Source: Myxocyprinus asiaticus
Lineage: Eukaryota > Chordata > Actinopteri > Cypriniformes > Catostomidae
NCBI RefSeq assembly: GCF_019703515.2
Contig: NC_059368.1
Coordinates: forward strand, 35,975,831-36,039,830
Direction of reading: 5' to 3'
DNA: 64,000 nucleotides
Shown here: piece after piece, positions 33,771 to 46,928 of the stretch
How the letters are laid out: each line of letters starts with the position of its first letter
Numbering within the stretch: the first letter of the stretch is position 1
Notes under the pieces: model-generated
The model's input: the letters and a program-made list of their open reading frames with translations, nothing else
Database searches by the model: none
What the model was told of the DNA's origin: nothing
Made by a program: the position numbers and the translations under genes

Positions 33771-35488
33771 AAATGTATTTTGTCTCAAAAGAAATGTGTT
33801 AATTTCAGGGATTTTCATTAGCTACATTAAATTTGCAACATTTTAAAAATATTACAAATTAGATCATATTGCCTCAAAATCAACCTATAAACACCACACA
33901 CAAAGATCTCATGGATCTGGAAAATGTTACAGTTTAGTGACAAACAGGTGTTTAGGAAAGTGCTATGGTAGTTTTTGTTGCTGTTTAGTGTTTTGGGAAA
34001 ATAAAATCTTAGCTCCTTTAGTCCCACTGAAACCTACCTAAGGAAAGAACCACTTAATCCAGAAAAAAAAAGGAGGCACAGAAGGCTTCAGCCTGCAACA
34101 AACCCCCTCAAATCTTTGCACTATGTAGGCTATTCCATCCTCTCATGTCTCATTCATATGGTTCATCTAGAGCCGCAGAGGAGCAAGCGGGAGAAGAGGG
34201 GAGCACTTTTGACTTTCAGAACGAAAGCGAGCTGCTAGTGCCAAGTGTCAGAGTTTCATGTGCTTACATTGAATGCAATCAGTCTTAATGTGCTGTTAGA
34301 AAACAGCACTCATGTCCATCAGACAGAGGGATGTATCGTTCATATGTGAAAAAAGATGTGCTTTTCAGCAAGTGACTCTTCAGTATATTTCTTCAATATA
34401 TTCTTTTTAGGATTGCAATGTAAACACAACACAAACCCGGCAGAGTTTTTGAAGAGGTGCTTATTTGTGCTGGAACACAGCAGGGAGAAGAATATAACTC
34501 GTTCTTGCTGACCGGGTACAGATTAACAGCGAAGTGTTGGGTTTAGGATCCCAAGGGCATGAGATATGTTTACGCTGCCCTGGAAGTGGACAGTTCTAAC
34601 GGTGTGGCGCTGGGATCCGGGTAATGGCCATTATGACATCAGCATATGCGGAGCACCAAGCATCACCAGCCAATCAAATTGCTGTGATGGTATAGGGCTT
34701 CAAGGTCACCACCTTCCGAGGAGTGCTACCATAGTGTCAGATGGTAATTACAACTTCCAAAATCATAGGTAGAAACTTCCCAGGAAGACTTGGTGGCAGC
34801 ATTATATTAGACAAGAACAGCTGTTGGTAAGATAACATAGCAAGAGGCAATTCAAATTGGTCAGTAACATTTAAAGACAGGACTTTGCGGAGGGTCAAAT
34901 TGATGCCTAAAAATCAGTGTGCCGGCTGATAAATTGTGACAAAGAAAGTGAGTCGTCAAGCAAGAATTTATTAGTTATTTTTTGGTGTTATAATTATTCT
35001 ATTCTTGTGAGATTTTTTATTGTTTGGGCAGAATTTCACAGAATAAAAGTTGCTAACTCTAGGTATACTACAAGCATTCAAAATCCAACACTTTACCCAA
35101 ATCTTGAATAACATCAGATTTGGGTAAATAAAAAAATAAATAAAAAACCACGCACTATAATATACTATAAATTACTAATTACTTAACTGAAGTTGTAATC
35201 AGATTACGATATAAGTAATCACTTAATTGGAAAAATAATCACATTACTAATTATTCTTCACAGAATTTTTTTTATTTTTCCACCTTTTTTTCCAAAAAAA
35301 AATAAAAAAAATAAAATAAAAATAATTTTTTTCTGTATTACTAATTAGAACAAGCAGTTATGTTTAGGGGTGTGTAGTAAAATTCTGAGGCAATTAGTAT
35401 TATCTTGATTTTGTTTGACATCATTTCTTAACAGTTAAATTACACTGTAAAAAGTGAAAATGTGCAGTTGCTACCTTATATATTATAT
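33771..35488. other. intron between repeats, possible DIRS end
   Basis: No gene. The GC-richer block at about 34440-34740 ('ggcttcaaggtcaccacctt') has the look of a DIRS terminal region, but the match is not firm. Confidence 0.35.
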
Positions 35489-36413
35489 TTCACCCAATAT
35501 ATTTCAAGCAAAAATGAAAATTATTTTATCATTTACTCAATCATTGACGTTTACCCTCATACCATCCCAGGTGTGTTTGACTTTCTTTGTTCAGCAGAAC
35601 ACATTTGAAGAAAAATAGAAAAATACCTCAGCTCAGTAGGTCCTTAAAATGCAAGTGGATGGTAATTAGACCTTTGAAGGTCCAAAAATAACAGACAGTC
35701 CAGCAGTTAAATTAATGTCTTCTAAAGCGAAACGATCGCTTTTGGTGCAAAAAGATCAATATTTAAGTACTTTTTAACTATAAATCATCGCTTCCAGTAA
35801 GCTTCAGGAGAGGGTGGATTTCACGCGGTTTCTCATGTGACATATTCGTGTTAGCATGTTACAGACGTAATCTCATGTTCTTCTCTTGGTTGAGACATCC
35901 AGGACACAAACGCACCATTGTGAGTAAAGAAACAGATACAAATATAAATCTAAACCAAAACCTATGAAGCTTCTGTACAGCATTCCTCTTACACAGTTGT
36001 AAACAGCGCTGCTCTTCTGGGTATGTCGCACATGCATCAGTTCTCACATGAATATGCCAATGCAATTATGTCACATGTGCATACCACCGCTAAGCGGAAG
36101 TGATGATTAAGAGTAAAAAAAGTGCTTAAATATTGATCTTTTTTGTACCAAAATTGATTGTGTCACTTTAGAAGACATTAATTTATCCACTGGAGTCGTA
36201 TGGATGACGTTTATGCTGACTGTCTGTTTTTTTTGAAGCTTCAAAAGTCTGATCACCATCCACTTGCATTTTAAGGACCTACTGAGCTAAGATATTTTTC
36301 TACTTTTATTAAAATGTTTTCTGCTGAAGAAAGAAAGTCATACACACCTGGGATATCATGAGGATGAGTAAATGATGATAGAATTTTCATTTTGGGGTGA
36401 ACTATCTCTTTAA
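35489..36413. mobile_element. long palindromic 'ATAGTTCACC' MITE
   Basis: The right end is 'ggggtgaactatctcttta'. The left end is diverged but keeps 'aaaaatgaaaatta' and 'catttactca'. Inner arms 'tcagctcagtaggtccttaa' and 'ttaaggacctactgagct' are inverted, as are 'ataccatcccaggtgtgt' and 'cacacctgggatatcatg'. Confidence 0.75.
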
Positions 36414-37192
36414 AGACTTGACCAATGATGGTGAAAACCAGTTAATTTAGATGTAACCATATAAAGTAAATATTTAAGTTACCTGACAAAATATTTTTAC
36501 ACTATAGTTTAGATGCCAAACACTAACAGCATCTGCACAAAATTCTTTGTGAATTCGCCTAAGTGTGTTTGTTTGTTTGTTTGTTTGTTCGTTTTTCTGA
36601 TGAAGATGAAGATACATATGAGTTTTGCAGAGTGTATGTCACAATGCATGAGTCAGAGACAGTGTGTAGGTCTTTACCTTTCATTGTGCTGAATTATTTT
36701 CTTTTTTTCTGTGTTTATTTATTTTAAATTCCTTTCTTACTAAGCTATCACCTTTTTTATTTTTTTTATTTTTATTTTTTATTTTAGGGGCCCGTAGCTT
36801 AGCTGGGGGGCGTAGAATGTACGGTAGGTCTAATAAGGATTTTTTTTGTAATATACTGTACCTGTTGTACTTCATTTCATGTCATTGTTTTGTCTACTTT
36901 CATAATCTAGTTCTGTGAAAACTTAGCCAAGGGCCATGGTGTTATAACTTTGCACTATAGACTATTTTGGCATAATGGAGATTTTTGTTTGCAGATTGAT
37001 AGAGTGTGAGACCAAACCGCAGAGGCAGTTTATTTGCTTTGGCTGCCTGGCCACCATTTAAGGGCAAATACTGTAATTAACAACTGGAAGATAACAGACT
37101 TCACTTCAACTTATTTTATTTACATTTCAAGAGAAGAATTTTTTTGTTTTTTTTTTAAGCACATCAGTACTTTATTATTATTTTTGCTGTTG

Positions 37193-37245
<53 letters not shown>

Positions 37246-37369
37246 GATTTATTTTTTTCATTTTTTTTTTTTTATTTGAATTCACAGGGGATTGCAGCTT
37301 TAGCATATTTGTATACTCTAAGTCTAAATGAAACTGTTGTTATTTAGTCTTTGATATAACTGCAGTGGT
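36414..37369. repeat. low-complexity intron with (TTTG)n and (TTA)n
   Basis: A (TTTG)n run at 36567-36588 and a (TTA)n run at 37196-37246, with poly-T on both sides. No gene was recognised. Confidence 0.7.
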
Positions 37370-38309
37370 CCTCAGGAAAGACTCTGAGCAATATCTGAGC
37401 ATTATTAATGAAAGGTCTAGGGAACGAGACGTTACGTCCATGCTGATGTCAGGGGTCTCTCCTGAGCCCCCTGATCTCTCTGAACGGTTCTCCATCACGG
37501 CAATTTCATTGGCAGATGTCGTTCGAAGTCCTGCCTCCCACGCTTGGCGAACATGTAAAAGGTGGGCCAAACAACAGCCTCAGGATATATAACTGAGGAT
37601 GTGAGAGGATCTCTAAAACCTTTTCAGCAGCAATCAGTATTGTGGCAAAGCTATGTAATGTCTCGTTCCCTCCTTTCAGGAAACTGGGGTAACGATTTTA
37701 AACTAAACGTTCCCTTTCAAGTCAGTCACTTGACGTTACATCGATGTAGACACTAGGAGTCCCTATAGCACAATGCCACAACACTGATTTGGCTGTGCTT
37801 GCTACAAAGAATGTGGTAGAAAGCTTGCAGAAAGTGCGCTTCCACACCTAAGTAGGGAAGAGCCCGGGACAATGAGTGACACATCACTGACGCTAAATAA
37901 ATATATCTTGCTTGAAAGGAGGCAAGATAATAGTTAGAGGGTAGCCAATTTCTCCACAGAACTCATGTTAGGTGAGGTGATGAACTGTTTGGAGGGAGGA
38001 CTGTATTCACAGTCCTTTGATCGTGGTTAAAAAGGGAGAGTTGAACCTTCCTATATGGAATTGTGGAGTAAATTGCTAGATTAATGATCACAATAATTAT
38101 TTTACCAATATTGGGAAGCAATTAATGTAATAGAAAAGGGTCACCCACGGGGGAGCACTTTTAAATATGGGAGACAGGAAGAGTAGACTTCCAGTAGTAT
38201 ATATATCTTTAGGAATTAATCACTGAACAGAGTGAGTACATAACTGTTTTATCCTAAGGGGAAGCAGCCAAAGTGACAGAAGAAAAAGCCTCGCCATTGT
38301 TGGGAGCTT

Positions 38310-38560
38310 TTTATTTTATTTTTTTATCCCCCTTTTTCTCCCAATTTGGAATGCCCAATTCCCAATACTTAGTAGGTCCTCGTGGTGGTGCCGTTACACA
38401 CCTCAATCCGGGTGCCGGAGAACAAGTCTCTGTTGCCTCCGCTTCTGAGACAGTCAGTCCTCGTATCACGTGGCTCACTGGGCACAACACCACGGAGACT
38501 CACAGCATGTGGAGGCTCATGCTACTCTCCGCGATCCATGCACAACTTACCACACCATTG
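38310..38560 (-). mobile_element. partial SINE-like repeat, inverse of the 33375 copy
   Basis: 'tccccctttttctcccaatt', 'tagtaggtcctcgtggtggt', 'caagtctctgttgcctccgc' and 'acagcatgtggaggctcatg' are the reverse complement of the 33375-33770 element. The tRNA-like head is lost. Confidence 0.78.
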
Positions 38561-39043
38561 ACATGAGAATGATCTTTTGCGCAGAGTGAAAAAGAATCAA
38601 TACTCAACAACCAATCCAAAGTTGGAAGAGCTGTTATTAAAAGAGATGTTTGCCGACAGGGAAACAATTTTCTTTGTAAAAAAGGAAAGGAACAAAGCCT
38701 TTCAGATATAGAGAAAACATCTAGATTGTAAAATCTAGGGAAAGTGTTTGGGGAGGACAACCCTGCAGCCAGGCAGATGCCCAGTAATGACATTGACCCA
38801 CACCCAAGAGGAAGACGTGCCTCTGGTGAAGTGGGCTTTAAACCCCATAGGGCATTTATAATTGGAGTGGTGGTGGTGTAGTGGACTAAAGCACTGACCT
38901 GGTAAGTGGAAGGTTGTTGGTTCAATCCCCACAGCCACCACCATTGTGTCTTTGAGCAAGGCACTTAACTTCAGGTTGCTCCAGGGGAGCAGGGCACTGT
39001 ATTCAGGGCACTGTAAGTCGCTTTGGATAAAAGCATCTGCCAA
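38500..39043 (-). pseudogene. DIRS tyrosine recombinase C-terminus, copy 2
   Basis: The minus frame has CPMGFKAHFTRGTSSSW (H-x-x-R box, with HSTR changed to HFTR) and LPKHFPRFYNLDVFS, which keeps the nucleophilic Tyr. The upstream Arg box is not seen. The SINE at 38861-39053 splits it from the rest of the recombinase. Confidence 0.75.
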
Positions 39044-39053
39044 ATTTAAATGT
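38861..39053 (+). mobile_element. tRNA-derived SINE, near full length
   Basis: Head 'ggtgtagtggactaaagcac' (A-box-like) and 'ttgttggttcaatccccaca' (B-box-like), then 'gagcaaggcacttaacttca'. The tail is 'ctgtaagtcgctttggataa' and 'agcatctgccaaatttaaat'. It lies inside the DIRS copy 2 recombinase. Confidence 0.88.
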
Positions 39054-39631
39054 ACAATGCGATAGCAATAACAGTACAGTGAGAAAGTCTCTATTTAGAG
39101 ACTGTCATGTCTTTGGAGCATCCTCCAAAGCACACAAAGAGCTGGTCAGTTCATCTAAAACTGATCGGTATGCGCCACATAAGTGTGCAGCACTGGCAGA
39201 TGCTATATGCAATAAGCACTCCAATTAAAAGGGAGGGGGAGAGACAACTAAGGTTATCATGTGCCCTGAAGGGGGTGAATAAACCTTAGTAACATAGCCC
39301 ATATTAGGCTTCAAAAATGGTATTTGAAAAGCCTGGACCCAACTTTAAGCAGGAATTGTTCACTGATAGAGCCATAGAGTGCTTTTCAGCACCAAGGACA
39401 GATCCCACACATGACAGGGCTAGAAAGCTTGAAGCGTCTCACATTCCATGTTAAAAAAAAACTTTTATGACAAGATTTTTCTTGCCTACGTAAAGACCTC
39501 CAACGGGGGCATGGCTTCTGCTGCAATGGCAACCACATATATTTTTAAGCATTGACGGGGTTAAACCCGCATCTAAGTGCTCATGTAGAGAGTGAAGCAC
39601 AGCTTTTACAAAACAGTGTACTGGATTTATA

Positions 39632-39913
39632 TTACGAATAAACACGAGTCCGTAAACCCACGTCATTATAGGATGTTTTTTTTTCGTTTTTTCCTAGGTG
39701 GTGCTTCCTGCGTCTCCACCAACTTCGGAAACCAAGGCTGGCTGGGCCATTTCGGCGCAACCAAAAGCACTGTTTCCTGAGTTTACACAACATTTGTTGT
39801 ATCAGAATACATGGGGAAATGCATACTGTACCTGCGTTTGTCATTAGTGAGCTAAGGCATCCGAACTCAGCGGGGTCTGACTCAACTAGTACCACTGCTG
39901 CAATGTGTGGCAA
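39632..39913 (-). pseudogene. DIRS RNase H/linker fragment, copy 2
   Basis: The frame has ESDPAEFGCLSSLMTNAGTV, comparable to the pre-recombinase segment of copies 1 and 4 (LGLDALAHIWP in copy 1), and WLRRNGPASLGFRSWWRRRK. The identification rests mainly on position within a DIRS element. Confidence 0.5.
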
Positions 39914-39966
39914 CTGATGTGTTGTCTGTCTGGATCAACACATACATATATATATATATATATATA

Positions 39967-40024
39967 ATCCTTAGCACAGGAGTTGGATGCACTAACAAGG
40001 ATGCTATAAAGCCATATATATACA

Positions 40025-40088
<64 letters not shown>

Positions 40089-40147
40089 TGTATATATATG
40101 GCTTTATAGCATCCTTGTTAGTGCATCCAACTCCTGTGCTAAGGATT
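39967..40147. repeat. near-perfect palindrome around (TA)n
   Basis: The left arm 'aatccttagcacaggagttg' through 'gatgctataaagcc' is repeated exactly inverted on the right ('ggctttatagcatccttgtt' through 'ctgtgctaaggatt'). The arms are about 60-70 bp with a (TA)n centre of about 55 bp. The right arm runs on into a SINE head (gctggttgaatcccgctcgg), so the arms include SINE-derived sequence. Confidence 0.9.
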
Positions 40148-40190
40148 GCTGGTTGAATCCCGCTCGGAGCAGGTCGAGTAGGACCGTTGA
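40090..40190 (+). mobile_element. SINE head fragment, family of 10983
   Basis: 'ttgttagtgcatccaactcc', 'ggttgaatcccgctcggagc' and 'gtcgagtaggaccg' match the tRNA-like part of the tandem SINE at 10983-11440. Confidence 0.65.
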
Positions 40191-40396
40191 CACTGGAACA
40201 CCAGTTTCAAATAACTTTTTGGAACACCAGTTTCAAATAACTTCTTAATTACAGGCAACCTGTGAATATGAAGATAAGAGCAACAAACAAAACAAACACT
40301 AGAGGGGAGTAGAGGATTAATAACGACAACAACAATATAACAATAAAACAGGAAGATATAAATCACAAATATAGCGACCTATACCTTCGAGAATGT

Positions 40397-40503
<107 letters not shown>

Positions 40504-40627
40504 GTTATTCAACCAAATGCTTCTAACACCGTTTGATCAAACAAGGTCTTTTCAGGTAGACATTGTGGCTAAACAGCGGCGTGTCATCAGAAGACGCAGT
40601 CGGTCCTTTCTTTTTCTTTTTATGACA

Positions 40628-40876
40628 TCATGCATTCCATCGCACTCTCACATCGATCCCGCACTGAAGGAGTCTCATGTGAAGTAGGCCCAGTGGCATG
40701 ACAGAGGCTGAAAACGTGTGCCCATTAAACCCAGTGTTCTCTGAAATTATAAAAAAATTGTCAGAAGGCCTTTCTTTGGGATAAGAAATTGATGGCTGAA
40801 AAAGCCCATTTGGGCTTCGTTCGGTGGGACGATCTCCAAAGTTTGTTTGGCAAGGAGGTTTTTCACCTCTGAACAC
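40628..40876 (-). pseudogene. DIRS RT connection fragment, copy 2
   Basis: The C-terminus of this frame, MPLGLLHMRLLQCGIDVRVR, corresponds to LLGLLQIRPLQC of copy 1, the segment joining reverse transcriptase and RNase H. The palm motifs are missing. Confidence 0.6.
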
Positions 40877-41571
40877 AGTATAGGCGAGTCCTGCAAGGTG
40901 GCTGCCTCACGCATTGAACTGTGTAACCGTACATCAACCGCACATCAACCACCTGGAAATGCCTGGTAATGCGCTCTATTCATTTGCGTGAAGTGCGAGA
41001 GGGCACAGAGTCTTGGTTTCTGGCCGAGAGAGTGTGGGTTTGCGGCAAAGTGGCAAAAAACTTTTTCAGAGTATGTAACTGCATCTCTGGGCAACAGCTT
41101 CGATATGCGTACTCTCATTTTTATGTTTGCAAAAACAGATGATTTTAACTCTCTTCCCTGCAGTGATTGCATGGAGAAGAGACATGAACCAAGCCTTCTT
41201 CTGGGCCAGGGCAAACAAAGGTTTGGGGCTCTGGTTTCCTCTTTTGCTGATCTAACATAGTCAGGAGCGCTTTGGATGGCCCGGTGGTTTTTTGAGCCTG
41301 GCTGCAACGCTTTGTGTCTCGGTCATGGGCTCAGCTCGGCTTACTGGGACTGAAGCTAGAGAAGCATTAGTTTTGGCAGGGTGTGGCCCGAAGCATGAGC
41401 AAAGACGCTTTTCAGCGGCTGTAGCACAACAATTCTTTGCAGATTATATATTTTTTTATTTTGTTTTTTTGGGGGGAGAAAACAAATTCGCGTCTCCAAA
41501 CAATCTCGGCTGCGACACCAGTGTATCAGCAAGCCTTAAATTGTTTGCCTCGCACATCTCTGAAGGTTTAC

Positions 41572-42288
41572 TCAGAGATGTCTCCTGAGTGCCACAGAAC
41601 TTCCGATGGCTTGGGCAGTTATCTCAGTGGCATGCAACGCGATGCGCATAGCGCAACTCTTTAAAGAGAGAGAGGTCCGGATTCCATTCCATAGTGGTTC
41701 AGCACGGTAGAAGTGTGGACTTCTGAAACGTGCGCGTGAGTTGAGTAGGGTGCATGCCACATTTTTGGAGAGTTTGGCATACATTCTCGGTGAGAATGGC
41801 ACATTATTCTGGGATGCGGCTTCTCCATTTCTTGGATAGAATGCGTAACAGTTCTGCTGAACTGTACCATGCCTATCCTTCTTACGCAGTGATAGACACC
41901 ACATAATCATCTGGAGATAAGCCAAATTAAATCAACCTGTCAGTCCTGACACAGGGATGGAGATCTTCGCTGGCATACTCCACAGGGAAGATGCTGTTAA
42001 TGGAGAGTAGAAGGCCCACAAAGCTTGCGCCAGTGGGAGACCTTCCTCAAATTCTCCACACTTCATGTCTGAGCCTCGTGCACCACCCTCATGTGTTCCC
42101 TCAAGAGACACAAATGGGGAAATTGCATGGAGCTGCATATGCGGCGTCATTCTCCAGAAAACAGTGAGCACACTATGCATCACTGAATGCTTCTTCGCCC
42201 AAGCATTGCCCAAGCATGACAGACAGCGATCGTGCCCATCCTGTGGTGGAATGTGTCTACTGCAGGGAATGCACTTGCGATATTCCAT
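41572..42288 (-). pseudogene. DIRS Gag-like protein, copy 2
   Basis: The N-terminal frame (42288-41932) opens RKCIPCSRHIPPQDGHDRCL followed by SCLGNAWAKKH, a C-x2-C...H-x2-C-x2-C zinc-binding arrangement typical of fish DIRS Gag. A second frame (41925-41572) carries the following body (LRKKDRHGTVQQNCYAFYP, FRSPHFYRAEPLWNGIRTSL). The frame change near 41930 shows it is broken. Confidence 0.7.
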
Positions 42289-42570
42289 CCTGAAAAGGAC
42301 GTATATACCGCAAGTGTTGCTCTTTTAGTCAGATTTGAATGCCTGTATAAAGAACACACAAAACAACAATATTTTATCAAGAGGGTTACAAATCCTCATT
42401 TGATAATTATAAGGATACACCTCAACAGAAACCCAGGGAATAAACTATCCTTCTGCTGAACCAAGAGATCTACAGTATATTCATCTCTGAAGGAGAAGTT
42501 CTGAGGAGGCTGTCGTTCACATCAGCGTAACATTGAGTGACTTGAAAGGGAACATTCTGTTAATAAGAAC

Positions 42571-44794
42571 ATAGTATATAAGTGATGGTTCAAACACTCT
42601 GAGGATGAACCAGATTTTTTTTAAATTGTGAGATACATTGCATATTGAGTACATTAAATATAATATTTGAATGAAAAGTTTTGAAGATAGGATTCATTTA
42701 AAATCTTAATTTACAATGTTTAACCAAAGTACCAGCATAATAATCAAGTGGAAGCAGCTCTCTAATCAGGATTACACTAGAATAGCTGTACTGCTAATTC
42801 ATTTACATAAAGAGTGGCCCCAAAGGTATTTGGACACTTAAGACCAACTTAAAAATGTTTGATTGTCACTACATTACATAACAAAATATCAAGCCAATTG
42901 CCATTGTAAAAAAAAAAAAAAAAAAAAAAAAAGAGAGAGATAGCAAAAACACTTTTCAAGCAAACATTTCACAAAAATGCATTTTTTTTTTTTTTTTTTT
43001 TTTTTGAGGGGTTTAAATCATAGAACAGTAAATATACTGTTTAAAATTAAGATAAAGTATTTGGACACTTTCTGATTGTTACACATTAGTGGAAGTGTGA
43101 ACTAATACTGTGGTTACTGTGCTAGGACACCCACTGTATGTGAACCTCTGGGGCACTGCCTTGCAGTTGGTTAGAAGTAATTTCTAGAAGAGCTGTGAAG
43201 AATTTTGTTATTTTTGTTTTCTAATGATATTCAGACATTTAAGTGTGACTTCAACACTTTTTGGGGCTACTAATTTATCGAGTCTTCGCTGGGATGTCAT
43301 GTGTGAAAAGATTTAAATTGTTTGTAGTTAATAAAGAGTGATGACATCCACTCTGCATTCATGGGAACATTGCCACTGTATGTATGTATGTATGTATGTA
43401 TGTATGTTGAGAAACAATTGGTCAACTAGCTCTAACTTCAGATCACCACCGAGAGGTTAGCTGTGTCAACTGCCACTAACACATCTTGCACCTCCATGTT
43501 GAAATGGTAGAGTGGGAAAATGACTCTGGTTCTGATGGACTGGACATGGCAGAGTTCTTCTCACCCCTCTCTTCATTGACCTAATTAGTTATCAGTCCAT
43601 CCAACCATCCATCCATTCATTCATTCACCGTATGTCTACAACACACAATCACTGAAATACCTCTGTAAATCTATTGCAGGTAGAGAAATTAGTCAAAATG
43701 GAAAGTCAAAAGACATTTTACTATATGTTTTTGCCCCATCTCTACAAAACTTCGTCTTCAAAAGACAAAGCTGCCAACCCGATGTCCAAAATGATCTTAA
43801 TGAAGTTACTAAATGTAAGTTTGGGAGGAGCACACCCATCTAATATTCCAATTAATTATCAGAGTATAAAAGCAACCTCTTACTGTACCTCGTCACAGTG
43901 TCAATTCTCCCGGCATCCCACCACTTCCCCCACTCCTCCTTTAGTTATTTCGCCCATATAAACCATCTCCATCCATTACTAGTCCCGGGGGGTTCGTATG
44001 TAAAATGTGGTTCTATCATATATGCATTTTGGTAGGTTTGCATAGACATTGAAATACTGTTTTGACAGCACTAAAAAACAAACCCATTTACAAGTGAACA
44101 ACGTACAAAATGTAAAAATGTTTACAAATCCTTTGGGGTTCAAAGAATTGGATGTTTCTAAACAATTTTGAGATTAGTGAAACAAACGTTCATATTACAC
44201 AGTAACATCGACAGTGTTTCACTTCTATTTCATACTTAATGAGTTTTGATGATAAATACATTAAGCCATACAAAGAGTGGAAATGAATTTACTTTTATTA
44301 GTGTCATCTGGATGTCATTTATACATAAATATGCCATTATAAGGACTTTCTCTGACACAGTTTCTCCATCATTCACTGATAAATGAAAATCCCACTATTA
44401 GATTATGTCTGAGGATCACCTGCTTGATTATCTGCAGCGGTAGCCTCGAAAAGATTCTGGGAATTTCTGTTCCGATCAGTTGTCAGAGGATTCGTAAAGA
44501 TTTTTATGTCTCTAAAGCTGTCCATACGTAAAAGTGGTTAAATTTTAGGTGCTGTGAATGTTTATATTGTATGTTTCAGTGTCTATCCAAACATAAAAAT
44601 GGTTCATGTCAACATTACATACACATTTCTATGAATACTAATAATGAGATTACCCCTCAATTTTTTTTTATGTATATAGGGCCTAGGGCTGTCACAGGGA
44701 CAGGTACTATTTCTAAGGACATGCATTTCAGTGATATATGTCAGGTAGTAGGAACATTTTATACATAGTAAAAATACTAAGGGGCGAAATTACT
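42571..44794. other. dlgap intron with homopolymers and (TATG)n
   Basis: A-run at 42907-42931, T-run at 42979-43004, and (TATG)n at 43379-43407. 'gtatttggacact' occurs twice in direct orientation (42831, 43057). No gene was recognised. Confidence 0.5.
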
Positions 44795-45440
44795 TAAAGG
44801 AATATTCCGGGTTTAATACAAGTTAAGCTCAATTGACAGCATTTTGGCATAATATTGATCACCACAAAAATTTATTTTGACTTGCCCCTTATTTTCTTTA
44901 AAAAAGCAAATATCTGGGTTATACTGAGGCACTTATAATGGAAGTGAATGGGGGCCAATTTTTGAACATTAAAATACTTTTTCAAAAGTATAGCCACAAG
45001 ACATAAACGTATCTGTGTTAACATGATTTTAATGTAATACAATCACTTACTGACCTTTTCTGTGTAAAGTTAAAGCCAATTTTTCAACTTCGTTGCCATG
45101 ACGATGTAACGTCAGCAAACCCTAAAACGACTGTAAAAATTATGATTCACTCAACTTTACAGCTCAAATAATACATGAGTTTTAACAGAATAATTAATTG
45201 AAAAGTGCTTTTATAAAATTATAAGCTTCACATTTCGGCCTTTAAACCCTTCATAAATTGGCCCAATTCACTTCCATTGTAAGTGCCTCACTGTAACTTC
45301 GATTTTTGCTTTTTTTTTTGTTTTTGTTTTTTTAAAGAGGGACGATTAAAAAAAAAAAAAACATTTTTGTGGCAAACAACATTATGCCACAAATGCTGTC
45401 GATTGAGCATAACTTGTTCTGAACCCAGAACATTCCTTTA
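44795..45440. mobile_element. foldback MITE, second copy of the 13170 family
   Basis: Left 'ggaatattccgggtttaata' and 'gaggcacttataatggaagt'; right 'acttccattgtaagtgcctc' and 'cccagaacattcctttaa'. The layout is collinear with 13170-13754. Confidence 0.82.
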
Positions 45441-46680
45441 ATAGTTGTGCCATTTTTGCCCATAGTATTTCAGCGCAAAAAGCTGCTTCTTATTCAGTAA
45501 CAAGCCGCAATCTAGTTTAGGAAGGTGCATTCAGCATCAAAAGAGCTTTGCGTCTTAAATTAAATTCCTTTCTGCACAAACATGCCTCCTATCTAGGCAA
45601 ATTGGTCTCATTATAGATTGCGCTTCATTCACAAAAATTGCAGAAAAAATGTCCTTGCACTATTACCGCCTGAGAGAAACAGACAGTGAAATACATTTTA
45701 TTTAAAAGAACCGTTTGTGTACTGTTCAAAATTTTTTTTTTTTTTTTTTTTGATCGTGGCATACAGTAATTCGTCAAATAATGATCAAATGTTGGAAAAG
45801 AGCATTATAACCTGGCATATATCCAGATGTGCAGTGTAGTCAAGCACTTTTTTGGCATGTTAAATAGATGATTCAAGTGTCTGAATCACAGTGATGATGT
45901 AAAGTCCCGACAGAGTGGGTCAGATCACATTGGTCTTCTGCGTCCTCCGCTATATAGAACTCATAATCGGCCATCGAGATGGAAATTGCGCCTTGCAAAT
46001 TGCATTCAGCACAGGTTTTGTGACAGCTTTTGCGCAGTTGCCTGATCTGCATATAAACCAGCGCAGAAAGTGCATGCAAATAGCCAGCGCTTTTACCAGC
46101 CACATTTAATTCTTAGTGATTACCCCCCTAAAGGTAGAATAGAAAATCAGTAGAAAATCTGTATCTGCCTTTACTTTTAACAGGACCCACAGTACAATAA
46201 AAGGTTTGGAGACCTGCCTCTAACTAAAGTAATTCACATCAAACTTGAAAACTGTTCCCATTCTTAATTATTATTATCTGCTTTTAAATACATTGATTAG
46301 ATGTACATGTCAACCAGATCATTAGGTAAATGTTCTGGTGCAAATGTTTTCATTAAGCCTGTGTCCCATTTCATTGAAACCCCCATGCATGTCACCATGC
46401 AGTTACTGAGCATATCACCTGCCTGTGAGAGCCCATGCACACATGATAATGATGACCCAGCCGAAACGTCCAGGATCAAGAAATGCTCTTACGGGAATCT
46501 TCAGTGAATGAACTGGCACTATGGTGAATTTTTCACTGCAACTGAAATCGGATATTAATGCAATACTTGTGGATGACTGCAAATCTGAATAAATATTATT
46601 TAGGCTTTGTTTTTTAAGATTTAAAGTTTTAAGTGTAGTTATTCATCACTCATACGCTTAAAAGAGGAATACTTTTTCAT
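45441..46680. other. dlgap intron, nothing recognised
   Basis: Contains a T-run at about 45730-45750. Open frames of 60-76 codons on both strands (45873, 45915, 46297, 46301) overlap one another and have no family features. Confidence 0.4.
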
Positions 46681-46685
46681 TGCAA

Positions 46686-46686
46686 C

Positions 46687-46756
<70 letters not shown>

Positions 46757-46811
46757 ATTATTTTTTTATTTGACATATTTCATTGCTACATATTTATATA
46801 AATTAAGAAGT

Positions 46812-46849
<38 letters not shown>

Positions 46850-46928
46850 GCTTATTTTATATAGTGCCTATCTTGAACCCAAGGTCACTTTACATGAGAG
46901 CAATTACAAGAAAAACAGCAAATGGACT

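Noticed and set aside
36786..36830. 'cccgtagcttagctgg' as a tRNA-like sequence
   Set aside because: No B box at the right distance and no cloverleaf pairing.
39882..40088. Repetitive Tyr-Ile open frames
   Set aside because: They are translations of a (TA)n tract.
42821..43075. Tc1-like ends ('gtatttggacact')
   Set aside because: The two occurrences are in direct, not inverted, orientation, so they do not define an element.
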